NCBI RefSeq assembly: GCF_029868745.1
Contig: NZ_JARWOP010000115.1
Span: 1 to 61,577 of the forward strand
Reading direction: 5' to 3'
DNA length: 61,577 nt
Source of the DNA: Nocardia wallacei
GTDB lineage: Bacteria > Actinomycetota > Actinomycetes > Mycobacteriales > Mycobacteriaceae
In this document: one piece after another, positions 1 to 7,732 of the stretch
Layout: each line of letters begins with the position of its first letter
Position numbering within the stretch: the stretch's first letter is position 1
Notes under the pieces: model-generated
What the model was told of the DNA's origin: nothing
Database searches by the model: none
What the model saw: only the letters and a program-made list of their open reading frames with translations
Program-made: the position numbers and the translations under genes

Positions 1-224
1 CACACGCCCCCCCCGGGGCCGCCGTTTTCGTGGGCGGGGGGCGGCGCAACCCCCCCGGCGGCGCGCGCGGCCCGCTGCAGTTCGATCCGGAACGTGTCAC
101 CGCCCGCGGCGGCGATATCGCCGGCGTGGGCGTCTTCGAGCGGCAGCACCTGTTCGCGGATGAACTCGCGGGTGCGTTCGGTCAGTGTGTGCACCTCGGG
201 CGGAAGTGTCAGATCGATCGCCAC
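1..224 (-). CDS. Acyl-CoA dehydrogenase, N-terminal fragment (runs off the window)
   Basis: The reverse strand opens with GTG at 224-222, preceded by a clear GAGGAG ribosome binding site about six bases upstream. The first ~55 residues (VAIDLTLPPEV, then TREFIREQVLPLE) match the start of acyl-CoA dehydrogenases, flavoproteins that oxidise acyl-CoA thioesters to 2-enoyl-CoA. The usual next block (R-A-A-G-V-F-A-P then Y-G-G-x-G) is only vaguely recognisable. In its place are long runs of G and C, which suggests poor sequence at the edge rather than a divergent protein. The gene is divergent from the XRE-TetR regulator and is its likely target. Identity is fairly safe; the last 20 or so codons read here should not be trusted. 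Confidence 0.7.
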   Translation of the reverse strand, partial: MAIDLTLPPEVHTLTERTREFIREQVLPLEDAHAGDIAAAGGDTFRIELQRAARAAGGVAPPPAHENGGPGGGV

Positions 225-333
225 GGACCACTCCTCGTTCGCAGTCGCCGAACGATCGCTCGGCATTCGACTGTTATGCAGACAAGCATGCGGTGATAAG
301 TACTGTCAAATCACCATTTATCCCGACACGTGG

Positions 334-352
334 TGTTCAGGTATTCTGAACA
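334..352. promoter_or_regulatory. Perfect inverted repeat, candidate autoregulatory operator
   Basis: TGTTCAG-GTATT-CTGAACA, a perfect 7-base inverted repeat with a 5-base spacer. It ends one base before the probable ATG (354) of the XRE-TetR regulator and lies in the divergent gap shared with the acyl-CoA dehydrogenase gene. The size and symmetry suit a dimeric helix-turn-helix protein. Binding here would block initiation of the regulator's own mRNA. The role is inferred from position. Confidence 0.45.
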
Positions 353-353
353 A

Positions 354-1247
354 ATGGACAACGCTGAGCGTGATCGACAGGCGCTGGGAGCCCGGGTGCG
401 GCACGCCAGGACGGCGTCGGGGCTCTCGTTGCGCGCCGCCGCGCAGCGCATCGGTGTCAGCCCGGCGACCCTGAGCGCGGTCGAGAACGGCAAGACCGGC
501 GTGTCGATTCCGCGGCTGCGCGTAGTGGCCGCGGAACTCGGCACCACGGTGCCCTGGCTGATCGGTGCGTGGCAGCCGTCCACGACCAGTGCTCCCCAAC
601 GACGCCGCGCACCTGGCATTCCCCGCGATACCGGCGGTGACGTGGTGGGCGACTGGCGGCGGTTTCCCCCGCTCGAGATCGACCCGGTCCTGGCCGCCGC
701 GATCGGCGCGTTCACCGAGATCGGGTACCACGGCGCCACCATGCGCTCGATCGCGCAGCGTGCCGGGATGAGCGTGCCCGGCGTCTATCACCACTACCGG
801 GACAAGCAGGAGCTGCTGGTGCGGGTGCTGGAGTTGACGATGGACGAGTTGCACTGGCGGGTTCGCGCCGCCCGCGGCGAGGCGGGCACCGGTCGCGCGC
901 GGGTGTGGCAGGTGGTGGAAGCGCTGGCCCTGTTCCACACCCACCGCCGCGAACTGGCCTTCATCGGCGCCAGCGAGATGCGGGGCCTGGCCCCCGCGAA
1001 TCGACGCCGGATCACCGCGGCCCGCAACGAGATTCAGTATCTGCTCGACGAGGATATCGATGCCGCGCTCGCCGAGGAAGGCATGCCCGCCGAGCACGCC
1101 CGCGTCGCGGGCCGCGCCATCGCGACCATGTGTACCGCACTGCCGCAATGGTTTCGGCTCGACGGTCCCGTCACGCCAGAGCAAATCGCCACGGAATACG
1201 CGGCTTTCGCCCTTCGGCTACTCGGGATCCGGGAGCCGGACCGGTGA
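354..1247 (+). CDS. XRE-TetR fusion transcriptional regulator
   Basis: A 297-residue protein with two DNA-binding modules. Residues ~10-65 form an XRE/Cro-type helix-turn-helix (RIGVSPATLSAVENGKTGVS). From ~105 onward comes a TetR-type N-terminal helix-turn-helix (GYHGATMRSIAQRAGMSVPG, then VYHHYRDKQELL) and an all-helical ligand-binding domain. Such fusions occur in actinobacteria next to fatty acid and acyl-CoA genes, where the TetR part is thought to sense an acyl-CoA. That fits the divergent acyl-CoA dehydrogenase. I prefer ATG at 354 because the XRE domain begins right after it. A GTG at 330 would add eight residues but would put the perfect inverted repeat inside the gene. No strong ribosome binding site is visible for either start. 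Confidence 0.85.
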   Translation: MDNAERDRQALGARVRHARTASGLSLRAAAQRIGVSPATLSAVENGKTGVSIPRLRVVAAELGTTVPWLIGAWQPSTTSAPQRRRAPGIPRDTGGDVVGDWRRFPPLEIDPVLAAAIGAFTEIGYHGATMRSIAQRAGMSVPGVYHHYRDKQELLVRVLELTMDELHWRVRAARGEAGTGRARVWQVVEALALFHTHRRELAFIGASEMRGLAPANRRRITAARNEIQYLLDEDIDAALAEEGMPAEHARVAGRAIATMCTALPQWFRLDGPVTPEQIATEYAAFALRLLGIREPDR

Positions 1248-1269
1248 TCCGATGCCGCCGCGGGTGCTG

Positions 1270-1641
1270 TCAGCGGATCGAGGAACCGATGCCCAGGCCA
1301 CCGTCGACATCGAGGACCACTCCGCTGACATATCCCGCGGCCGGTGAGCACAGATAGGCGGCCGCCTCGGCGATGTCGCGGGGCTGCCCGGTCTTGCGTT
1401 GGGGCACTTTGGCGATCAACTTGTCGCGGGCCGCGGTGTTCATCGAGGCCAGCATGGGTGTATCGATGAGGCCCGGCGCTTCATCGAGGAGAACGACACG
1501 ATCTGGCCGTAACCGCGTAACCGCGTAACCGCGTGATCGCATGTGCGGCAGCACGTTTCGCGTGCAGTAGAAAGCGCCCGTGAGCGAGGCGTCCAGCACC
1601 GCGTGCCCGTCGGCGTCGGGCGAGCAGGGGGCGGGGGACAC
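1270..1641 (-). pseudogene. Short-chain dehydrogenase/reductase (SDR) remnant
   Basis: The reverse strand carries the middle and end of an SDR: LDASLTGAFYCTRNVLPHM, then APGLIDTPML, then AAYLCSPAAGYVSG and VLDVDGG, a normal C-terminus. Three lesions are visible. The NAD(P)-binding Rossmann N-terminus is absent. The stretch with the catalytic Ser and Tyr-x-x-x-Lys is missing, so RGYG is followed almost at once by APGLIDTP. An 8-base unit is present three times at 1508-1531, which shifts the frame. Reading only one copy restores RGYGQIVSFSS, the normal beta-strand before the active site. It cannot encode a working enzyme. Confidence 0.75.
1508..1531. repeat. Tandem 8-base repeat, three copies
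   Basis: The unit CGTAACCG occurs three times in direct tandem, followed by a degenerate fourth copy (CGTGATCG). Two extra units add 16 bases to the SDR remnant, shifting its frame. This looks like replication-slippage expansion. Confidence 0.85.
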
Positions 1642-1842
1642 CCCGCTGTCCGAACTCCTCGATCGGGCAATGGGCGTACTGGCGGAGCCGGAAATCAGCC
1701 AGGGGATAGCGCAGGGGTAGTTTCCCCGGCGAATAAATAAAATCGCGATGATTGCAATGAATAGCTCGAGCCGCGGAATCCTCGTACGCGGTGAGGCCTT
1801 ATTCGAATCATCGTGATTTCATCGGTGGCGGTGCGCCGGAAT
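1642..1842. other. Gene debris and AT-richer spacer downstream of the LysR gene
   Basis: No intact gene is visible. On the + strand about 1623-1720 reads as an open tail ending at TAG 1718-1720 (LSELLDRAMGVLAEPEISQG), which looks like the last residues of a helical regulator, but nothing upstream extends it. An imperfect 14-base inverted repeat (13 of 14 matching) brackets a 52-base spacer: arms at 1740-1753 and 1806-1819. It may be the terminator region of the leftward LysR gene or a mobile-element scar. Confidence 0.35.
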
Positions 1843-2712
1843 TTACGCTCCCGCGGCCAGTCGCAGATGCGGTGAGAGCAGTGGGCGCAGTGCGTCCGCC
1901 GCTATTTTCGCGGTCGTCGTCGGCAGGCCCGGTCGAACGCCGACAGAAAGGTGCAACGGCTGTGCGGCGGGAAGGTCCGGGCGCGGAACGAGGCCCTCCG
2001 GCGTCTGCCCGAGCGTGGCGAGCAGCGCTACTCCCACGCCTGTCGCGACCGCCGCGTGCACGCCGCTCAGCTGCGGCGCCTCGGCGCGGATCGATGCCGG
2101 CAGCGCGAGCCCGGACAGGGTTTCCAACGCGCGGGTGCGCAGTGCGCAGGGACTGTCGAACGCGACGATCGGCACGGGCTCCGGCCGGGGCGGGAGCTGC
2201 CAGCCCGGAGCGGAATACCAGGTCAACTCGAGTTCTCCGACGCGGATCGCGCTGGGATCGTCGCTGTTCAGCAGCAAGGCGAGGTCGAGCCGGCGGCTCG
2301 CCAGGCCGTCGCGGAGGGCGCCGCCGCGGTCGATCCGGAACCGCACCGAGAACTGCGGCAACGCATGCTCGAGCGCGGTCGCCAGGGCCGGCAACAGCCG
2401 CGCGGCCGCGTGCTCGGTCGACCCGATCGTGAGGGTGCCCGCGGCCTCCGCGCCGAAGCTGCGCAGCGCTTGATCGTGCAGGTCGAGGATCCGCCGGGCC
2501 ACGGCGAGGAGTTCGTCGCCGTCGGCCGTGAACCGCGAGCCGCGGCCGTGGCGCCGCACCAGCTGCCGGCCGACCGCATCCTCGAGTCGGCGCACGTGCT
2601 GGCTGACCGCTCCCTGGGTCAAATGCAGATGTGTCGCCGCGCGCTGGAAGCCGCCACAATCCGCGATGGCGACGAAGCTTCGTAACGGAGCAATGTCGAG
2701 ATTCTTTTGCAT
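1843..2712 (-). CDS. LysR-family transcriptional regulator
   Basis: A 289-residue protein of normal LysR length. Residues ~8-67 form the winged helix-turn-helix (RSFVAIADCGGFQRAATHLH, then LTQGAVSQHVRRLEDAVG). A linker helix follows, then a periplasmic-binding-protein-like effector domain (TLTIGSTEHAAARLLP onward). It is transcribed away from the monooxygenase/ABC operon across a gap of about 110 bases, the classic layout for a LysR activator of its divergent neighbour. The effector is probably the compound taken up by the ABC system or a sulfur metabolite; that is inference. The start at 2712 is the natural one for the helix-turn-helix, though no strong ribosome binding site precedes it. Confidence 0.88.
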   Translation of the reverse strand: MQKNLDIAPLRSFVAIADCGGFQRAATHLHLTQGAVSQHVRRLEDAVGRQLVRRHGRGSRFTADGDELLAVARRILDLHDQALRSFGAEAAGTLTIGSTEHAAARLLPALATALEHALPQFSVRFRIDRGGALRDGLASRRLDLALLLNSDDPSAIRVGELELTWYSAPGWQLPPRPEPVPIVAFDSPCALRTRALETLSGLALPASIRAEAPQLSGVHAAVATGVGVALLATLGQTPEGLVPRPDLPAAQPLHLSVGVRPGLPTTTAKIAADALRPLLSPHLRLAAGA

Positions 2713-2744
2713 GATGCCGACAATTATGCACTCTCATTACGAAT

Positions 2745-2763
2745 CATGATGGTTCTCATCATG
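2745..2763. promoter_or_regulatory. Perfect inverted repeat in the LysR/operon divergent promoter
   Basis: CATGATG-GTTCT-CATCATG, a 7-base perfect inverted repeat with a 5-base spacer. It lies between the divergent LysR and NtaA-like monooxygenase genes, about 33 bases from the LysR start and 57 from the monooxygenase start. Position and symmetry suit a LysR binding site. No binding evidence is available. Confidence 0.45.
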
Positions 2764-2819
2764 GATGCTCGTTGGATGGTCCGTGAGAATTCCCGTAATT
2801 TCGATGATGCGGGATATCA

Positions 2820-4172
2820 ATGGGATGGAGCGGCGTGCGAAGCAGACGGCAGATTCATCTGGGTGCCGTTCCCTATGGAACGGGTGGTCCGGGCAGTCAT
2901 ACTCTCTGGCTGGATCCGGACATCCCCGGCGACGCGAGCGTGAACATCGACTGGTTCACCGAGGTCGCGCGACTGGCGGAGAGCGGCCTGTTCGATCTGG
3001 TGTTCATCGTCGACAGCCAGTTCATCACCCCGTTCTCGCCGCCGCACTACCTCAACCGCCTGGAGCCGTTGACCCTGCTGAGCGCGCTGGCGGTGCAGAC
3101 CGCCCGGATCGGCCTGGTCGGCACGGCGACAACGAGTTTCAACAGCCCGTTCAACCTGACGCGCAGGTTCGGGTCGCTCGACCTCATCTCGCGCGGCCGC
3201 GCGGGGTGGAACGTCGTCACGACCGGTGACGCGGGCACCGCGCGCAACTACGGGCTCGACGAGCACTACGACTACGACACGCGGTACGGACGAGCGCGCG
3301 AGTATGTCGAACTGGCTCGGGCACTGTGGGATTCGTACGAGGACGACGCCTTCGTGCGCGACCGGGCGACCGGGCGATTCCTCGACCGCAGCAAGCAGCA
3401 TCGGCTCGACCACGACGGTGCCTTCTTCCGGGTGCAGGGCCCGCTCAACCTGGTCCGCTCGCAGCAGGGACACCCCGTGATCTTCCAGGCGGGCGACTCC
3501 GACCAGGGCCGAGACCTCGGGGCATGCGTCGGCGAGGGCATCTTCACCCACGCCGCCGACATCCCCGCCGGTCAGGCGTTCTACAACGACATCAAGGACA
3601 GGGCGACACGGCGATTCGGCCGCGATCCCGACCATGTACTGATCCTGCCCGGCGTCCAGATCGTGGTCGGGGACACCGACGCGGAGGCACGGGAGATCGA
3701 GGCCGCGAACCACGCCGCCGACCACACGTTCACCGCGGCGCTCGAGGAGTTCGGGCGGCCGTTCGGATGGCACGATTTCACCGGCTACGACCTCGACGCG
3801 CCGTTTCCCGCCGAAGCGCTGGCATACGGCGAGCGCTCCTTCTATACGCAGGCCAAGGCGATCACCGAGCGCGCCCAGCGCAACGGATGGACGCTGCGGC
3901 AGACGGTGGAGGCCACCCGCGAGCGGCGCAAGAGCGAGTTCGTCGGCTCCCCGGCGACGGTCGCGGACAAGCTCATCGAATGGTGGCAGGCGCGGGCGTG
4001 CGACGGGTTCAACATCGCCGTCGACCACCCCGCCAACTTCCGCCGGATCGTCGCGGAGGTCGTGCCGATCCTGCAGGAGCGCGGGGTGTTTCGCACCGAG
4101 TACACCTCGGAGACCCTGCGCGGCCACCTCGGCCTGCCGATCCCGCCGAACCGGTACAGCGCGGTCGTCTGA
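2820..4172 (+). CDS. NtaA/SnaA/DszA-family flavin-dependent monooxygenase
   Basis: About 450 residues, the usual size for the luciferase-like monooxygenase branch that includes nitrilotriacetate monooxygenase component A, DszA and SnaA. Family features are the N-terminal QIHLGAV strand, LLSALAVQTARIGL, FGSLDLISRGRAGWNVVTT (the flavin/substrate face) and GHPVIFQAGDSDQGR. These two-component enzymes use reduced flavin made by a separate reductase and often split C-N or C-S bonds. No reductase gene is nearby. It is the first gene of the operon and is followed 40 bases later by the ABC binding lipoprotein. The start could be ATG 2820 or GTG 2835; the latter has GGAG four bases upstream. The substrate cannot be read from sequence. 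Confidence 0.88.
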   Translation: MGWSGVRSRRQIHLGAVPYGTGGPGSHTLWLDPDIPGDASVNIDWFTEVARLAESGLFDLVFIVDSQFITPFSPPHYLNRLEPLTLLSALAVQTARIGLVGTATTSFNSPFNLTRRFGSLDLISRGRAGWNVVTTGDAGTARNYGLDEHYDYDTRYGRAREYVELARALWDSYEDDAFVRDRATGRFLDRSKQHRLDHDGAFFRVQGPLNLVRSQQGHPVIFQAGDSDQGRDLGACVGEGIFTHAADIPAGQAFYNDIKDRATRRFGRDPDHVLILPGVQIVVGDTDAEAREIEAANHAADHTFTAALEEFGRPFGWHDFTGYDLDAPFPAEALAYGERSFYTQAKAITERAQRNGWTLRQTVEATRERRKSEFVGSPATVADKLIEWWQARACDGFNIAVDHPANFRRIVAEVVPILQERGVFRTEYTSETLRGHLGLPIPPNRYSAVV

Positions 4173-4212
4173 CCGGGCCGGATATTTGCCGCGAGAAGGA
4201 ACCAGCCCGCCC

Positions 4213-5775
4213 ATGTCTCTCAGCGTTCAGCGGACCGACCGCACCGCTCCCGTCACCGTCAGCCGCCGGGCGATGCTCCGGCTCGGCCTCGGTGCCGGCG
4301 CCCTCTTCGCCCTCGGGGCCTGCAGCGACGCGGGCGCCGGATCCGTCGGTGGCGGCGGCCCGGGCACCGTCTCGTGGGCCTGGCAGCTGCCGACCACCTG
4401 GGACCCCGTGACCTCCTCCGCCGGTTCCGACGTCACGATGCTCGCCCTCGCCTACGACGCCCTGACCGCGCTCGACGGCGACGGCAACGCGGTCGGCTGG
4501 CTCGCCGAGCGGTGGGCCTACAACCACGACGGCACCCAGGTCACGTTCACTCTCCGCCCGGGGCTGCGGTTCTCCGACGGGTCGCCGCTGGACGCGGCGG
4601 CGGTGGCCAAGTCCATCGAACGCGGGCGTTCCGCGCCGGGCTCGCTCATCGCTCCGCAGATCGCCGACCTGAGAAGGGTTACGGCGCAAGGGGATCGGGA
4701 TGTCGTGATCGACCTGACCGGGACCAACTATCAGTACCCGCTGCTGCTCGCCGGGAAGACGGGCATGGTGGTCAACCCCGCGGTCTTCGAGAAGGACGCC
4801 CATGCCCTCGCGACCCGCCCCGCCGGATCGGGGCCGTTCACGCTCACCTCCTACGTCGACAACGACCACGCGGAATTGCGGAAGAACGAGCATTTCCACC
4901 TCGCGGATCAGGTCGGGATCACTCGGTTCCTGCTCTACCCGGCCGCCGACCCGGCGACCGTCGTCGCCTCGGTGGCGTCGGGGCAGTACGACGTGGCGAA
5001 GATTCCGGCCTCGGGTATCCGGGCCGCCCAGGCGAGTGGTCTCGAGGTGCAGGTGCTCGACTCGATGTATGTCGCCGTGCTCGACGTCAACACGTCGAAG
5101 CCGCCCTTCGACAACCCCGCGGTCGTCGAGGCGCTGAAGTACGGCATCGACCGCGAGGCGATCAAGAAGATCGCCAACTTCGGCATCGGCGATGTCGGCT
5201 ACCAACCCTTTCCGCAGGGTTATGTCGGCCACAACGCGGCGCTGGCGCGGGCGTTCGCCTACGACCCCGCCAGGGCGCGCAAGATTCTCGCGGAGGCCGG
5301 CCTCTCCGGCGGTGTGCGCTCCACGTTGTCGGCGCCGGCCCCGATCTCGGCCGCCGTGGAGCAGATCCAGGCCCAGCTCGCGGAGATCGGGATCGACCTC
5401 GCCATCGACCCTGTGCCGCAGTCGCAATGGACCCAGATCGTCTACCTCAACCGCGCCAAACCCCTCGCCTACGACGGCTTCGCGGGCCGGGAGTCGCCGG
5501 TGCAGGCGTTCCAGGTCCTGTTCAGCTCCACCGGGCTGATGAACCCGGCGCGCTCCGGCGACCCGGAGCTGGTGGCGCAATTGGCGAAGGTCGCCGCGAC
5601 CCCGACCGACGCCCCGTCGTACCCCGCGGCGCTGCAGGAGGCGACGCGCCTCGCGGTCACCCGATTCCCCAACACCTTTCTGTACGAGGTCCCGAGCATC
5701 CTCGTCCGGCGTAAGTCGCTCGCGCCGCTGCGGCAGCATCCGAGTCTGCTCCGCTGGGAAGGGGTGTCCGTATGA
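4213..5775 (+). CDS. ABC transporter substrate-binding lipoprotein (SBP family 5, Dpp/Opp type)
   Basis: A 520-residue extracellular solute-binding protein. The N-terminus has a twin-arginine SRRAMLR (Arg18-Arg19), a hydrophobic segment and a lipobox LGAC with Cys37, so it is probably Tat-exported and lipid-anchored. The mature part has the family 5 plan: [39 protein letters not shown] and later [10 protein letters not shown]. This family binds peptides but also many non-peptide solutes. I chose ATG 4213 because the signal sequence starts sensibly there and GAAGGA lies upstream; an in-frame ATG at 4186 has no such support. It overlaps the next permease by four bases. Confidence 0.9.
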   Translation: MSLSVQRTDRTAPVTVSRRAMLRLGLGAGALFALGACSDAGAGSVGGGGPGTVSWAWQLPTTWDPVTSSAGSDVTMLALAYDALTALDGDGNAVGWLAERWAYNHDGTQVTFTLRPGLRFSDGSPLDAAAVAKSIERGRSAPGSLIAPQIADLRRVTAQGDRDVVIDLTGTNYQYPLLLAGKTGMVVNPAVFEKDAHALATRPAGSGPFTLTSYVDNDHAELRKNEHFHLADQVGITRFLLYPAADPATVVASVASGQYDVAKIPASGIRAAQASGLEVQVLDSMYVAVLDVNTSKPPFDNPAVVEALKYGIDREAIKKIANFGIGDVGYQPFPQGYVGHNAALARAFAYDPARARKILAEAGLSGGVRSTLSAPAPISAAVEQIQAQLAEIGIDLAIDPVPQSQWTQIVYLNRAKPLAYDGFAGRESPVQAFQVLFSSTGLMNPARSGDPELVAQLAKVAATPTDAPSYPAALQEATRLAVTRFPNTFLYEVPSILVRRKSLAPLRQHPSLLRWEGVSV

Positions 5776-6806
5776 CCGCGGTGACGGCGGCACCCGATCC
5801 GGTCGCACCCGGTCGCACATTCCGTGGCCTGCCGACTGCACCGGTTCGCAGGTGCGCCCGGCTGCTTCTCACGTCGGCCACCGTGCTCGTGCTCGCGTCG
5901 ATGATCACCTTCGTGCTGGGGGCGCTCAGCAAGAACAACCCCGCCGCCGTGGTGCTCGGCGAGACCGCGACGCCGGAGGACATCGCCCGCCTCGACCACG
6001 AGTTCGGGCTCGATCGGCCGCTGGTGGTGCGCTATCTCGACTGGATCTGGGACGCGCTGCACGGCGACCTCGGGCGGTCGTGGTTCACCACAGTGCCCGT
6101 CTCCCGGTCGATTCAGCTCGCGTTTCCGGTGGATCTCTCGATCGCGCTGTACGCGCTGCTGCTCGCGCTGATCCTCGGCTTCGGGGCCGGAGTCGCCGCG
6201 GCGGCGAGGCCCGGAGGCCCGGTCGACCGGATCATCACCGTCGTCTGCTCGGTGCTGGCGACGCTGCCGCCCTTCGTCATCGGCATTGCGCTGATCGTGC
6301 TTTTGGCGGTGCAGGCCCGCGTCTTCCCGGCCGGGGGCTACTCGCCGTATGCCATCGACCCGGTGCAGTGGCTGCGCTACGCCACGCTGCCCGCCCTGGC
6401 CCTGGCACTCGAGGTGGCGGCGAACATCGCGCGCCAGCTGCGCACCACCTTGGTGACGGCGCAGGCACAGAACTACGCCATCGGCGCTCGCATGCGCGGA
6501 TACAGCAGGGGCCGAGTGCTTTTCGGCCACGTGCTACGCAACGCCGTCGCGCCGACACTCGCCGTGGTGACCAACGCGCTGCCGCTGATCATCGGTGGCG
6601 CGGTGATGACCGAGAAGCTGTTCAACCTGCCCGGGGTGGCCCAGCTGGCATTGCAATCCGCCCAGCGCGGCGATGTGCCCGTCGTGCTCGGCACGCTGCT
6701 GGTCACCTCCGGCGTCGTACTGCTCGGCACCCTGGCGCTGGGCGCGCTGCAGATCCTGCTCGACCCGGCCGCTCGCCGCGGCACCGCCTCAGGGAGCCGA
6801 CGATGA
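5772..6806 (+). CDS. ABC transporter permease (DppB/OppB type)
   Basis: A 344-residue inner-membrane permease with a first transmembrane helix near residues 35-58 (LLLTSATVLVLASMITFVLG). The usual periplasmic part follows (EDIARLDHEFGLDRPLVVRY), then the binding-protein-dependent permease core. The cytoplasmic loop (YAIGARMRGYSRGRVLFGHV) corresponds to the EAA motif that contacts the ATPases, and the end AVMTEKLFNLPGVAQL is typical of DppB. It starts inside the stop of the lipoprotein gene (ATGA) and the next permease starts the same way, so translation is coupled. Confidence 0.92.
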   Translation: MTAVTAAPDPVAPGRTFRGLPTAPVRRCARLLLTSATVLVLASMITFVLGALSKNNPAAVVLGETATPEDIARLDHEFGLDRPLVVRYLDWIWDALHGDLGRSWFTTVPVSRSIQLAFPVDLSIALYALLLALILGFGAGVAAAARPGGPVDRIITVVCSVLATLPPFVIGIALIVLLAVQARVFPAGGYSPYAIDPVQWLRYATLPALALALEVAANIARQLRTTLVTAQAQNYAIGARMRGYSRGRVLFGHVLRNAVAPTLAVVTNALPLIIGGAVMTEKLFNLPGVAQLALQSAQRGDVPVVLGTLLVTSGVVLLGTLALGALQILLDPAARRGTASGSRR

Positions 6807-7732
6807 CGACGCTGCGCAGGCTTCTCTCCATCCCCAGTGCCCGGGTCTGCCTGGCGATCCTCGCCGTGGTGATCTTCCTCGCCGTCTTCGGCGCCGCGCT
6901 GGCGCCCTACGACGCGCTCCGCCAATCCCCGGAGATCCTGCAGGGGCCCAGCGCCGATCACCTGCTGGGCACCGACTACGTCGGCCGGGACGTCCTCAGT
7001 CGCCTGATGGCCGGGACTCGGCTCTCGGTTCTCGGCGCGGTGGAGGTGGTCCTCGTCGGGATGTGCCTCGGCGTGCCCACCGGACTCGCGTCCGTATGGG
7101 CGGGGCGGGCCGGCGAGTGGCTGGCGCTGCGCGCGGCCGAGACGCTGACCGTGCTGCCCTTCACCGTTTTCACGATCGCGGTGGCCGCGACCCTCGGAAA
7201 CGGCATGAACCAGGCCATGATCGCGGTCGGGATCCTTTCCGCCCCAACCTTTTTCCGCATCAGCCGCGCCGTCGCACTCGGCCTGCGCACGACCCAGTAC
7301 GTCGAGTCCGCCGAGCTGATGGGCGCGTCCACCTGGTGGATCCTGCGTACGCACATGTGGAGCAAGGTGCTGCCGAACGTCGCCGTGGCGGCGGCACAGG
7401 CCACCGGCGCCGCGCTGCTGGTCATCGCCTCGCTCGCCTTCCTCGGCGTCGGTGTCACGCCGCCGGCTCCGACCTGGGGCGGCATGCTGGCCTCCGACCT
7501 CGGATACCTGGAACTGCAACCGTGGGCGCCGCTGTTCCCGGGCGTGCCGATGATGCTCACCGTCGGCGCTCTCAACATCCTGGCCGACTGCCTGCGCGAG
7601 GCGGGCTCCGAGACGCCCCGCGCGCGGCGCGGACTGTTCGCGCGGCTGCTCGGCCGCGGCCTGTCGCTGCCGGTCGTCGTGCCGAAATCCGCCTTCCCCA
7701 CCGAGGAGCCCGACCGTGTCACTGCCCGATGA
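6803..7732 (+). CDS. ABC transporter permease (DppC/OppC type)
   Basis: A 309-residue partner permease. It has an N-terminal transmembrane helix (VCLAILAVVIFLAVFGAALA), the DppC hallmark HLLGTDYVGRDVLSRLMAG, the EAA-like loop ESAELMGASTWWILRTHM, and FLGVGVTPPAPTWGGML near the end. It forms the heterodimeric channel with the preceding DppB-type subunit. ATG 6803 overlaps the previous stop by four bases. The C-terminal ~40 residues after the last membrane helix are longer than usual for DppC and carry no motif I recognise. The following ATPase gene starts 17 bases before this gene ends. Confidence 0.92.
   Translation: MTTLRRLLSIPSARVCLAILAVVIFLAVFGAALAPYDALRQSPEILQGPSADHLLGTDYVGRDVLSRLMAGTRLSVLGAVEVVLVGMCLGVPTGLASVWAGRAGEWLALRAAETLTVLPFTVFTIAVAATLGNGMNQAMIAVGILSAPTFFRISRAVALGLRTTQYVESAELMGASTWWILRTHMWSKVLPNVAVAAAQATGAALLVIASLAFLGVGVTPPAPTWGGMLASDLGYLELQPWAPLFPGVPMMLTVGALNILADCLREAGSETPRARRGLFARLLGRGLSLPVVVPKSAFPTEEPDRVTAR

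Noticed and set aside
4009..5841. Reverse-strand open frame antisense to the ABC binding lipoprotein
   Set aside because: No domain or ribosome binding site, and the sense gene has a signal peptide, lipobox and family motifs.
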